Assembly: GCA_938008535.1 (NCBI GenBank)
Contig: CALLKF010000122.1
Span: forward strand, 1 to 42,176
Reading direction: 5' to 3'
Source: an uncultured Saprospirales bacterium
GTDB taxonomy: Bacteria > Bacteroidota > Bacteroidia > Chitinophagales > JADIYW01
DNA: 42,176 nt
Part shown: piece by piece, positions 27,039 to 33,300 of the stretch
Position numbering within the stretch: the stretch's first letter is position 1
Layout: every line of letters begins with the position of its first letter
The notes under the pieces: model-generated
What the model was told of the DNA's origin: nothing
The model's input: only the letters and a program-made list of their open reading frames with translations
Database searches by the model: none
Program-made: the position numbers and the translations under genes

Positions 27039-27458
27039 CTATTTTTGTGAAATATTCTCGTTATATTTTTCAATAAAAAGTGCTATTTTATTTTCGTCGA
27101 TTTCTCCTTTGTCATTTATAATTCCATTTTCATAGAACCACATTACAGTAGTTTTCCATCTCATGTGCCATTTTCTAGTTTCCATTTTTAATTTAAGTGG
27201 AACAAATAGAATATTATTATAATCATCACCATTTGATGATTGACCTGGTGTGCCATTGTTATTATGTCTTATGAAAATTAATTCATCTTTGGTATTAAGT
27301 TTATAGATTGTTAATTCCTCAGCAGATTTACCATCCTTGTAACTAAAAATATCTTTACCATCAATTTTTACAATATCATTTTTCAATTCAATTTTTTGTG
27401 AAAAGATGTTTGTTCCGAACAATAAAATTAACACAACTATCAAAGGAATTTTTTTCAT
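27039..27458 (-). CDS. Secreted hypothetical protein between lemA and TPM genes
   Basis: The 139-residue protein starts with a signal peptide (MKKIPLIVVLILLFGTNIFS). A beta-rich mature part contains DIVKIDGKDIFSYKDGKS and KWHMRWKTTVMWFYENGII, ending with a helix IALFIEKYNENIS. I do not recognise the family. Its position between lemA and the TPM genes on the same strand, with spacings of 40 and 29 bp, suggests the same envelope function. Confidence 0.7.
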   Translation of the reverse strand: MKKIPLIVVLILLFGTNIFSQKIELKNDIVKIDGKDIFSYKDGKSAEELTIYKLNTKDELIFIRHNNNGTPGQSSNGDDYNNILFVPLKLKMETRKWHMRWKTTVMWFYENGIINDKGEIDENKIALFIEKYNENISQK

Positions 27459-27498
27459 TCTTATTCTTTTTAAGATTTACAGTAAATCTAATTTATGA

Positions 27499-28083
27499 CT
27501 AATCAAACTTAAATTTAGGCGCTTTTTCGGTTCCTGTATCTGCTTTAAACATTTCTTTTTGTTTAAAACTAAAAATTCCAGCTGTTACGTTTGATGGAAA
27601 TGATCGAATTTTAATATTATAAGATTGAACAGCATCATTATATTTTTGGCGAGCAATCGTAACTCTGTTTTCTGTTCCTTCTAATTGATTCATTAAATCT
27701 TGGAAAGCTTGTGTTGCTTTTAATTGAGGATAATTTTCAGATACAGCTAATAAACGCGACAATGCACCGTTTAATTGTGCTTGTGCTTGCTGAAATTTTG
27801 CCATGTTTTCTGGTGTAATATCGTCTGCATTTAATTGAATAGATGTAGCTTTTGAACGTGCATCAACTACAGCTTGAAGTGTTTCTCTTTCAAATTTAGC
27901 TTCGCCTTTTACGGTTTCCACTAAATTGCCAATTAAGTCTGAGCGACGTTGGTATTGTGCTTCAACATCGGCCCAAGCTTTTTTCACACCTTCATCTAAT
28001 GAAATAATGCTGTTGTATGAGCAACTGCTGAGCAATAAGGTTCCAATTGCAATTACAAAAAGGTTGATTATTCTTCTTTTCAT
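27499..28083 (-). CDS. lemA: LemA family protein
   Basis: The 194-residue protein has an N-terminal lipoprotein-like signal ending LLSSC and the LemA pattern: IISLDEGVKKAWADVEAQYQ, then RRSDLIGNLVETVKGEAKFE, LSRLLAVSENYPQLKATQAF, and a C-terminal NIKIRSFPSNVTAGIFSFKQ. LemA proteins are inner-membrane or lipid-anchored helical proteins facing the periplasm; their role is not settled. Together with the downstream TPM proteins this is the conserved lemA-TPM gene set. Confidence 0.93.
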   Translation of the reverse strand: MKRRIINLFVIAIGTLLLSSCSYNSIISLDEGVKKAWADVEAQYQRRSDLIGNLVETVKGEAKFERETLQAVVDARSKATSIQLNADDITPENMAKFQQAQAQLNGALSRLLAVSENYPQLKATQAFQDLMNQLEGTENRVTIARQKYNDAVQSYNIKIRSFPSNVTAGIFSFKQKEMFKADTGTEKAPKFKFD

Positions 28084-28192
28084 GTGATTAAATTTTATTT
28101 TTTTTAATGTAGATTAAAGGTACTATTTTTTTCTAATGATTTAATAATACGTCAAAACTAGTAGAAAAGTTCCATTGCACTATTTTTATTGA

Positions 28193-28864
28193 ATGAGTTT
28201 TGAAATGGAATTAAATAACATTCGTAAAAAAATTGACGATTACAAAAATGAAGGAAAAACTTTGTTTGCTGGTTCGTCTTTTCAAACGCATTCAATTCCG
28301 ATGTTGCATATTCTTTCGTTAGTTGATAAAACGATTCCAATTTATTTTTTAAATACTGGTTATTTATTTCCTGAAACAATTGAATATAAGGACGAAATTG
28401 CGGGTTTGTATGGTTTAAAAGTGGTTGATGTAAAATCATCTACACCAAGAAACATGCAAAAAGATGCCAACGGTAGATTATTGTTTACATCAGATCCTGA
28501 TTTTTGTTGTCACCTAAATAAAATTTCGCCTTTAGAGCCAATTTTGCATACATATGATGTTTGGATAAATGGTGTGCGTGCCGATCAGAATGCCAATCGT
28601 GCAAAAATGAAAGAAGAGCAAGCAACACCTCAAGGTGCAATTCGTTATCATCCAATGCTAACTTGGACAAAGCAAATGATATGGCAATATATTAAAGAGT
28701 ATAAAATTCCGTCACATCCATTAGATGCTGCAGGTTACACGAGTATTGGCTGCGAACCATGTACACGAAAAATAGATGTTTCACAAATGGGTGATGAGCG
28801 AATGGCTCGCTGGTTTGGATTAAACAAAACTGAATGTGGTTTACATACAGAATTGATTAAATAA
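28193..28864 (+). CDS. cysH: Adenylyl-sulfate (APS) reductase, thioredoxin-dependent, Fe-S type
   Basis: The 223-residue enzyme reduces activated sulfate to sulfite for cysteine synthesis. The PAPS/APS-reductase fold is evident: SSFQTHSIPMLHI, FLNTGYLFPET, and a C-terminal ECGLH with the catalytic Cys215. It also has Cys105-Cys106 (FCCHL) and Cys187-x-x-Cys190 (GCEPC), the four ligands of the [4Fe-4S] cluster, which define the APS-using subtype rather than the PAPS enzyme of enterobacteria. No other sulfate-assimilation gene is adjacent, which is unusual, and the rest of the pathway must lie elsewhere. The epimerase follows 36 bp downstream. Confidence 0.92.
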   Translation: MSFEMELNNIRKKIDDYKNEGKTLFAGSSFQTHSIPMLHILSLVDKTIPIYFLNTGYLFPETIEYKDEIAGLYGLKVVDVKSSTPRNMQKDANGRLLFTSDPDFCCHLNKISPLEPILHTYDVWINGVRADQNANRAKMKEEQATPQGAIRYHPMLTWTKQMIWQYIKEYKIPSHPLDAAGYTSIGCEPCTRKIDVSQMGDERMARWFGLNKTECGLHTELIK

Positions 28865-28900
28865 TTAACGATTATAAAATCGTAAACCGTAAATTAAAAA

Positions 28901-29824
28901 ATGAAAGTATTAATAACAGGTGGCGCAGGATATTTAGGAACAGAACTCGTAAAAAAACTAGTTCAGATTCCGAAAGTAAAAGAAATTGTAGTGTATGACA
29001 ATTTGGATAAAGGACGATATAATTTCTTTTTATGTACTTGTATTGGTGGTGATAATATTCGGTTTGTGCAAGGTGATATTTTAGATACACGCAAATTAAA
29101 AAAAGAATTACAAGGAGTTGACGTGGTGTTTAATTTGGCTGCAAAAATTGCATCGCCATATGCAGATGCAGATCCACATTTATACGAACAGATCAATCAT
29201 TGGGGCACGGCTGAGTTAACGTATGCTGTAGAAGAAAGCGATGTGAAACATTTCATTCATGTTAGTAGTTTGTCGGTGTACGGTGCTTCTACAAAAGGAA
29301 AATTAATTACAGAAACAACAAAATTAAACCCGCGAACCAATTATGGAATTTCTAAAATGCGTGGTGAAGGTTTTGTGGAAGCGTTGATGAAAAAAACACA
29401 CACACACATTATTCGTTTAGGAAATGTATATGGTTTCAATCAAACGATGCGCTTTGATGCTGTAATCAATCATTTTGGATTTGAAGCCAATTTTTTGAAA
29501 AAAATTTCCATACATGGTGATGGACAACAAATTCGTTCGTTTATTCACGTTGATAAAGCAGCAAAATATATTACGCAATTACCATTCTTAAATGTTGACG
29601 CAGGAATCTATAATTTAGTAGATTTTAATAAGTCTATAATGGATATTGCTTTAGAATTTAAAGACCTAATTCCAGAGCTAGAAATGCAATTTATAAACCA
29701 ACATTTGCAATTAAGAAACATCGCAGTTGATGAAGATTGCAAAATTTATAAATATTTGCCACGTGAAACTTCTGAATTTAAAAATGACTTGTTTCATATG
29801 ATGAGTCAGTTTGCTTTTAGGTAA
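28901..29824 (+). CDS. NAD(P)-dependent nucleotide-sugar epimerase/dehydratase (extended SDR)
   Basis: The 307-residue protein is an extended short-chain dehydrogenase. The Rossmann motif GGAGYLG (7-13), VFNLAA and the active-site Tyr148-x-x-x-Lys152 in NYGISK with the upstream Ser of HVSSLSVYG are present. The substrate is a nucleotide sugar or similar, not determinable here. ATG 28901 is preceded by heptad repeats (TCGTAAACCGTAAATT), as with ctlX. It may be co-transcribed with cysH. Its transcript would run into the terminator at 30000-30029. Confidence 0.9.
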   Translation: MKVLITGGAGYLGTELVKKLVQIPKVKEIVVYDNLDKGRYNFFLCTCIGGDNIRFVQGDILDTRKLKKELQGVDVVFNLAAKIASPYADADPHLYEQINHWGTAELTYAVEESDVKHFIHVSSLSVYGASTKGKLITETTKLNPRTNYGISKMRGEGFVEALMKKTHTHIIRLGNVYGFNQTMRFDAVINHFGFEANFLKKISIHGDGQQIRSFIHVDKAAKYITQLPFLNVDAGIYNLVDFNKSIMDIALEFKDLIPELEMQFINQHLQLRNIAVDEDCKIYKYLPRETSEFKNDLFHMMSQFAFR

Positions 29825-29929
29825 TTATATAAGTCATTGAATTATTTATAATTACACTAAACACTTGTATGCACATCTATTTATCCACATTTAATGAATG
29901 TTAAATTATTGTTTTTAATCAATTTTTAT

Positions 29930-29959
29930 TTTGTGAATCCAAAACAAGTTGTATATTTG
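29930..29959 (+). promoter_or_regulatory. Bacteroidota-type promoter for a short RNA
   Basis: TTTG (29930-29933) is followed after 18 bases by TATATTTG (29952-29959), matching the -33 TTTG and -7 TAnnTTTG elements of the Bacteroidota primary sigma factor. The predicted start lies at about 29964-29966, where no ORF begins; a terminator follows 35 bases later. Confidence 0.65.
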
Positions 29960-29964
29960 TCGTA

Positions 29965-30029
29965 GGGTTTTTATGTTTCTAGACTTTAGGGTCTAATCTG
30001 GGCAAACGCAATGTTTGCCCATTTTTTTT
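29965..30029 (+). ncRNA. Predicted ~65-nt small RNA antisense to the peptide-gene 3' repeats
   Basis: The interval lies between a good promoter and a strong terminator and contains no ORF. It begins GGGTTTTTATGTTTCTAGAC. The first 15 bases (29965-29979) are the exact complement of GAAACATAAAAACCC, which occurs at 32519-32533, 32543-32557 and 33207-33221 in the 3' regions of the second and third peptide genes. A weak stem (AGAC/GTCT, 29981-29994) precedes the terminator hairpin, leaving the 5' end single-stranded like an sRNA seed. On the other strand the same segment lies just after the 504-aa helical-repeat gene, so it could instead be a 3' repeat of that gene. Confidence 0.55.
30000..30029 (+). 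terminator. Rho-independent terminator
   Basis: GGGCAAAC (30000-30007), a 5-base loop and GTTTGCCC (30013-30020) are followed by A and eight T (30022-30029). It can end the predicted small RNA and any read-through from the epimerase gene. The T-run is on the plus strand only. Confidence 0.9.
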
Positions 30030-30031
30030 GT

Positions 30032-31546
30032 TTAAAACCTACCTAATAATTTTCTGTCATTTCGTTCTATAACATCTAAAATAATTTCCCATAGTTGATC
30101 GAAGAAAATTATTTCATTGTCATTTATTATTTGATTGTCAAAATTCTCTTTTAACAACGTATGCTCTTTTAGGTATTTTAATGATTTGTAGTTAAAACTT
30201 TTTTTCTCCATTATCTGAAGCAACTTTATAAATAAATTACTGCGATGATAAATACTTTCTTTAAAATATCTATTTTGATAGGAAGCTAAATTTTCAATTT
30301 TGGTAATGGCTTCGTCTAAATCATTTTTACCAATTAAAAATAAAATTTCAATAATACGAATCGATAAATTTAAGCCAAATTTATCTTGAACTAAATTTGG
30401 AATCTGATTGTATAATTTCGCAGTGCTAAATTTAAAGGGTTCATTTTTAGCATAGCTGTAAATAAAATGAACATATGCATCAAACAACAACCATCTTTCT
30501 TTTACGAGTTTTGTAGTGTGTTTATATGCAGATGAATGCAATACTTCGTGAATAAAAATTTTCGCTTTTTCTGTTTCTTTTAAATTTAAATACGTTTTTA
30601 GTATGTATTCATTCATGCTTAATAAATTCAATCCAAATTTTGATTCGGTTGACATTTGATTGGCTAACTGTAAGGTTTCGGTATATTGTCTGCTATCAAA
30701 AAGTGATTTTAGTTTATATAGATAAACGTTATTTAGATATTCGTATTTAAATAGCGAGCTTTGGTATTGATTGTATTCCGCGATAAATTTGTCGCAGATT
30801 AAATTTATTTTTTTGTTGTCTCTTTTGGTTTCAAAATAAAACAGATTACTTCTGATCAAGAAAAAGAAAACTAACAACGAATTTGATTTTTTTAATATGG
30901 CTTCGTATTTTTTTAACTCAATTTCTATTTCCTGTAATTTTTCTGATTGGTTTTTCTTTAAGCTATGGCTGAGTAAATAAATTTTAGAATAAATTATTTG
31001 TGCTGCTTGTTCATTTTCATATTCTAGAACGTATGTGTCGTATGCTTTTTTTTCAGCTTCATAAGCTTTTTCATTGCCAGTCATTCCATAATGCACTAAT
31101 AGTTTGAATGAAAATTCTTTTAGAATGTCGTAGAAATTATTTTTTTTGGCAATTTGATAGTTATCTAGAATTAATTTGATAGAAATATTCCTGTTTTCAG
31201 CGTAGCGCAATAATAAATTACTCAAATACAATTTATTTAAGCAATCAGCGTATTCTTTTTTAGCAAGGTTGGTTGAACTATTATTGTTGATGTCCAGAAA
31301 ATATAAGGTATTTAAGAGTCGAGTTTTAAATCTGGACTTTAATTTTCTGTATTTTGAATTGTCTTTTTCGTTTCCATATAATAGAACCATTGCTTGTAAA
31401 TCTGTTCGGATATTTTCATTGGCAATATTATTGTACAACTTTGAAAACAGTGTATCTTTTCGACTAATTAATGATTTATCGAACACTTCTATCTGACTTA
31501 GCTTGCGTTTATTGATAATATTAATTAATTCTTTTATATCTTCCAT
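30032..31546 (-). CDS. Bacteroidota helical-repeat (TPR-like) protein, possible peptide receptor
   Basis: The 504-residue protein has no signal peptide or membrane helix and is almost all alpha-helical. The first ~80 residues contain the pattern LLYGNEKDNSKYRKLKSRFK, then RLLNTLYFLD, which I recognise from a family of ~500-aa Bacteroidota proteins of unknown role. This part might be a small winged-helix-like module, but that is uncertain. From about residue 100 to 470 helices pair in a TPR-like way (for example YNQIPNLVQDKFGLNLSIRI), ending EIIFFDQLWEIILDVIERND. It is divergent from the three peptide genes. The arrangement recalls TPR regulators that bind peptides, but ligand and DNA binding are inference. 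Confidence 0.75.
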   Translation of the reverse strand: MEDIKELINIINKRKLSQIEVFDKSLISRKDTLFSKLYNNIANENIRTDLQAMVLLYGNEKDNSKYRKLKSRFKTRLLNTLYFLDINNNSSTNLAKKEYADCLNKLYLSNLLLRYAENRNISIKLILDNYQIAKKNNFYDILKEFSFKLLVHYGMTGNEKAYEAEKKAYDTYVLEYENEQAAQIIYSKIYLLSHSLKKNQSEKLQEIEIELKKYEAILKKSNSLLVFFFLIRSNLFYFETKRDNKKINLICDKFIAEYNQYQSSLFKYEYLNNVYLYKLKSLFDSRQYTETLQLANQMSTESKFGLNLLSMNEYILKTYLNLKETEKAKIFIHEVLHSSAYKHTTKLVKERWLLFDAYVHFIYSYAKNEPFKFSTAKLYNQIPNLVQDKFGLNLSIRIIEILFLIGKNDLDEAITKIENLASYQNRYFKESIYHRSNLFIKLLQIMEKKSFNYKSLKYLKEHTLLKENFDNQIINDNEIIFFDQLWEIILDVIERNDRKLLGRF

Positions 31547-31705
31547 GTCATTTAAAAGGTTTAATTTCTATCAAAAATATTAATAAATATCAATAAATAT
31601 GATCAATATACTATATTTAAAAAAAATAAGCTAGTCACATTTTGTTAAAATAAAGCTAACTCATTTGTTAAAAATGTGCTAATTTTAATTCATAAACACT
31701 AAGTT
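31547..31705. promoter_or_regulatory. Divergent promoter region between helical-repeat gene and peptide gene 1
   Basis: These 159 very AT-rich bases separate two divergent starts. On the plus strand ATTTGTTAAAAATGTGCTAA includes a TTTG; with the TAATTTTA at 31678 it is only an imperfect promoter match. Unlike peptide genes 2 and 3 there is no copy of the AAGACTGTCACAAAAA block. The specific boxes are uncertain. Confidence 0.4.
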
Positions 31706-31840
31706 ATGAAAACAATTAAGGAATTACTGTCGAACACGTTAGAATTAATACGCACAATTGTTGACAATGCAATAGCACGACCTAACCAATACAGATTGGC
31801 ATTCATCATCACTGATGATGTAGCTGGCAGAAATGATTAA
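31706..31840 (+). CDS. Small peptide gene 1 (IITDDVAGR family, 44 aa)
   Basis: ATG 31706 opens a 44-codon frame. The peptide begins MKTIKELLSNTLELIRTIVD, an amphipathic helix, and ends with IITDDVAGRND. That C-terminus is shared by the two following small ORFs although the N-terminal parts differ, so selection appears to act on the tail of the encoded peptide. There is no Sec signal and no Cys. A perfect terminator follows 71 bases after the stop. Possible roles are a signalling peptide, a RiPP precursor or a degron-like tail; no modification enzyme is adjacent. I know no named family. Confidence 0.6.
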   Translation: MKTIKELLSNTLELIRTIVDNAIARPNQYRLAFIITDDVAGRND

Positions 31841-31856
31841 TTGTATCCCACTTGAA

Positions 31857-31911
31857 TATCGAGACATAGAAACCCACAACTCGAAACATAAAAATCCCAA
31901 ACATTAAAAAC
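31857..31911 (+). repeat. 3' repeat array of peptide gene 1
   Basis: Three ~22-nt units between stop and terminator: GAGACATAGAAACCCA (31861), CGAAACATAAAAATCCCA (31882) and AACATTAAAAACCC (31899). The second differs from the GAAACATAAAAACCC core only by a T after the A-run. The last unit runs into the terminator stem. Confidence 0.6.
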
Positions 31912-31938
31912 CCGACATACCCTATGTCGGTTTTTTTT
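31912..31938 (+). terminator. Terminator after peptide gene 1
   Basis: CCGACATA (31912-31919), loop CCC, TATGTCGG (31923-31930), then eight T. An almost identical hairpin ends each of the three peptide units. Confidence 0.93.
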
Positions 31939-32276
31939 ATTTTAAATTCCAAAAATTTATTAAACGTCTGCTAGTAAATAGTTTTTACCATTTACTTAAT
32001 AAAAGTATAGTAATTCGTTTTGGCATTTAAAATGTTATTCTATACGAATTCTAAACTCGTTTTTAATTAGTGAATTTATTGCAAACATGAATTTACTAAA
32101 TGCATATTATAGACGGAATAAATCAATTAAATTCAGTTTTTAGTAGTTTACTTTTATGAATTTATTGCTCAAATTAGAAGTATTTTTTATTTATTTTGTT
32201 TTAAATAGATTGTATTTTCAGAAATCATTTAGGTTTTTTATCAATTTAAATAGTACTAAATGCTTTTATTGATTTA
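31939..32276. other. AT-rich spacer without a gene
   Basis: These ~340 bases between unit 1 and unit 2 contain no ORF with a plausible start. Direct short motifs such as CGTTTTGGCATTTAAAA have weak counterparts in the corresponding spacer at 32639-32940, suggesting that the spacer was duplicated with the unit and then decayed. I see no other feature. Confidence 0.4.
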
Positions 32277-32368
32277 AATAAGACTGTCACAAAAATAAAA
32301 TTATTTATATAGACAGCCAACAGTTTTGGATATACCTTTACATTATCAAAAAAGCAAATATGACAACA
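32277..32368 (+). repeat. Conserved upstream block of peptide gene 2 (matches 32941-33032)
   Basis: The block starting AATAAGACTGTCACAAAAAT and ending CATTATCAAAAAAGCAAAT plus the start ATGACAACA is nearly identical to the block 664 bp downstream before peptide gene 3. It should contain the promoter: TACCTTTA at 32333-32340 resembles the -7 TAnnTTTG element. The A-rich run before ATG is a typical Bacteroidota leader. Confidence 0.75.
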
Positions 32369-32461
32369 GCTACTGAAATAAAATCGAATCAAAAAAACAA
32401 ATCCTCGCAAGTAAATTATGCATCTATAATTACAGATGATGTTGCTGGCAGAAATGAATAA
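32360..32461 (+). CDS. Small peptide gene 2 (IITDDVAGR family, 33 aa)
   Basis: ATG 32360 opens a 33-codon frame beginning MTTATEIKSNQ and ending YASIITDDVAGRNE. The hydrophilic N-terminal part has no signal peptide. The start is supported by the upstream block and the MTT...IK beginning shared with peptide gene 3, and the tail IITDDVAGR is shared with both other peptides at protein level while codons vary (for example GCT GGC AGA against GCT GGT AGG). This synonymous variation supports real translation. Five 3' repeats and a terminator follow. Confidence 0.65.
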   Translation: MTTATEIKSNQKNKSSQVNYASIITDDVAGRNE

Positions 32462-32488
32462 CAAACAAAATCCTATAAAAACCTACCT

Positions 32489-32600
32489 AATCAAGAAACA
32501 TAGAAACCCTAACATCTCGAAACATAAAAACCCAAAGGACTCGAAACATAAAAACCCCAAACATAGAAACATAAAAGTCCGAATCGTAAACATCAAAAAC
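32489..32600 (+). repeat. 3' repeat array of peptide gene 2
   Basis: Five units of ~20-24 nt: CAAGAAACATAGAAACCCT, TCGAAACATAAAAACCCAAA, TCGAAACATAAAAACCCCAA, TAGAAACATAAAAGTCCG and GTAAACATCAAAAACCCG. The core GAAACATAAAAACCC is exact at 32519-32533 and 32543-32557 and complementary to the 5' end of the predicted small RNA at 29965. Another unit core lies in reading-frame register, which creates a spurious KHKNP-repeat ORF. Confidence 0.8.
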
Positions 32601-32628
32601 CCGACATTACCCTGTGTCGGTTTTTTTT
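32601..32628 (+). terminator. Terminator after peptide gene 2
   Basis: CCGACAT (32601-32607) pairs with GTGTCGG (32614-32620, one T-G pair) and is followed by eight T. Same stem sequence as the other two units except one loop-proximal base. Confidence 0.88.
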
Positions 32629-32638
32629 ATGCCTTTTT

Positions 32639-32940
32639 TTATTTTGTTTGATTAATCTTATTATTATTTAGTCTTTTCTATTTTCTTTTGGCATCAACGT
32701 GGTTTCCAAAATACTAATCTTTTATTTTTATGTTTAAGCTGAATTAATTAAAACTTACATAATTCATTTCAAAAAACTCGGTAGTCGTTTTTAAAGAATT
32801 ATATTTTTTGTTTGATTGTACAAAATTATTGAATCATTTTTTACATACTTTCATTTTAATCACATAATATTTAGAAAGTACAGTTTTTAGATTTTAATTA
32901 TTTGGCAAATGAAATAGTGAATGTATTTAATATTATTGGA
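32639..32940. other. AT-rich spacer without a gene
   Basis: About 300 bases between the terminator of unit 2 and the upstream block of unit 3. There is no ORF with a credible start and no recognisable RNA. It corresponds in position and length to the spacer 31939-32276. Confidence 0.4.
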
Positions 32941-33032
32941 AATAAGACTGTCACAAAAATTAAATTATTTATGTAGCCAACTAGCAAATTTGGACATAAC
33001 TTTACATTATCAAAAAAGCAAATATGACAACA
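32941..33032 (+). repeat. Conserved upstream block of peptide gene 3 (matches 32277-32368)
   Basis: AATAAGACTGTCACAAAAAT through CATTATCAAAAAAGCAAAT and ATGACAACA repeats the unit 2 block with few changes, at an offset of exactly 664 bp. TAACTTTA at 32997-33004 lies where unit 2 has TACCTTTA, consistent with a promoter -7 element. Confidence 0.75.
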
Positions 33033-33128
33033 ACTTCAAACATAAAATTCATCACTAAGAAAAATAAAAATTTACAATGTTACAACGCATCCATCATAAC
33101 AGATGACGTTGCTGGTAGGGCAGAATAA
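33024..33128 (+). CDS. Small peptide gene 3 (IITDDVAGR family, 34 aa)
   Basis: ATG 33024 opens a 34-codon frame beginning MTTTSNIKFITKKNK and ending NASIITDDVAGRAE, with the final Asn of the other two replaced by Ala. It contains one Cys (LQCYN). The N-terminus is basic and hydrophilic, without a signal peptide. Start codon context and tail match peptide gene 2. Because the tail is conserved while the N-terminal part drifts, the last ~11 residues are likely the functional part. Confidence 0.65.
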   Translation: MTTTSNIKFITKKNKNLQCYNASIITDDVAGRAE

Positions 33129-33177
33129 TAACCAATCTTTTATCTCTTGAAAACCTAATTTACGTAATAACCCAATC

Positions 33178-33262
33178 TTCAAGAAATACAGAAAGCCCAA
33201 GGACTCGAAACATAAAAACCCCAAATAGAAACATAAAAGTCCGAACCACGAAACATTGAAAC
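33178..33262 (+). repeat. 3' repeat array of peptide gene 3
   Basis: Four units: TTCAAGAAATACAGAAAGCC, CTCGAAACATAAAAACCCCA, TAGAAACATAAAAGTCCG and CACGAAACATTGAAACCCG. The core GAAACATAAAAACCC is exact at 33207-33221 and complementary to 29965-29979. Unit 2 and unit 3 arrays share the order of the last three variants, so they duplicated as a block. Confidence 0.8.
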
Positions 33263-33292
33263 CCGACATACTTGCTATGTCGGTTTTTTTTT
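33263..33292 (+). terminator. Terminator after peptide gene 3
   Basis: CCGACATA (33263-33270), loop CTTGC, TATGTCGG (33276-33283), then nine T. It abuts the stop of the convergent phosphoesterase gene. Confidence 0.93.
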
Positions 33293-33300
33293 GCCCTTTT

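Noticed and set aside
32436..32651. 71-codon ORF with KHKNP-like repeats
   Set aside because: It overlaps the end of peptide gene 2 and its 3' repeats; the protein repeat is a by-product of the nucleotide repeat, and the equivalent frame is not kept in units 1 and 3.
31706..33128. Lasso peptide or graspetide precursors
   Set aside because: The tails contain T, D and E, but no ATP-grasp, transglutaminase-like or cyclase gene is adjacent. The asparagine-synthase-like gene at 21.4 kb is too far away and sits with a flippase.
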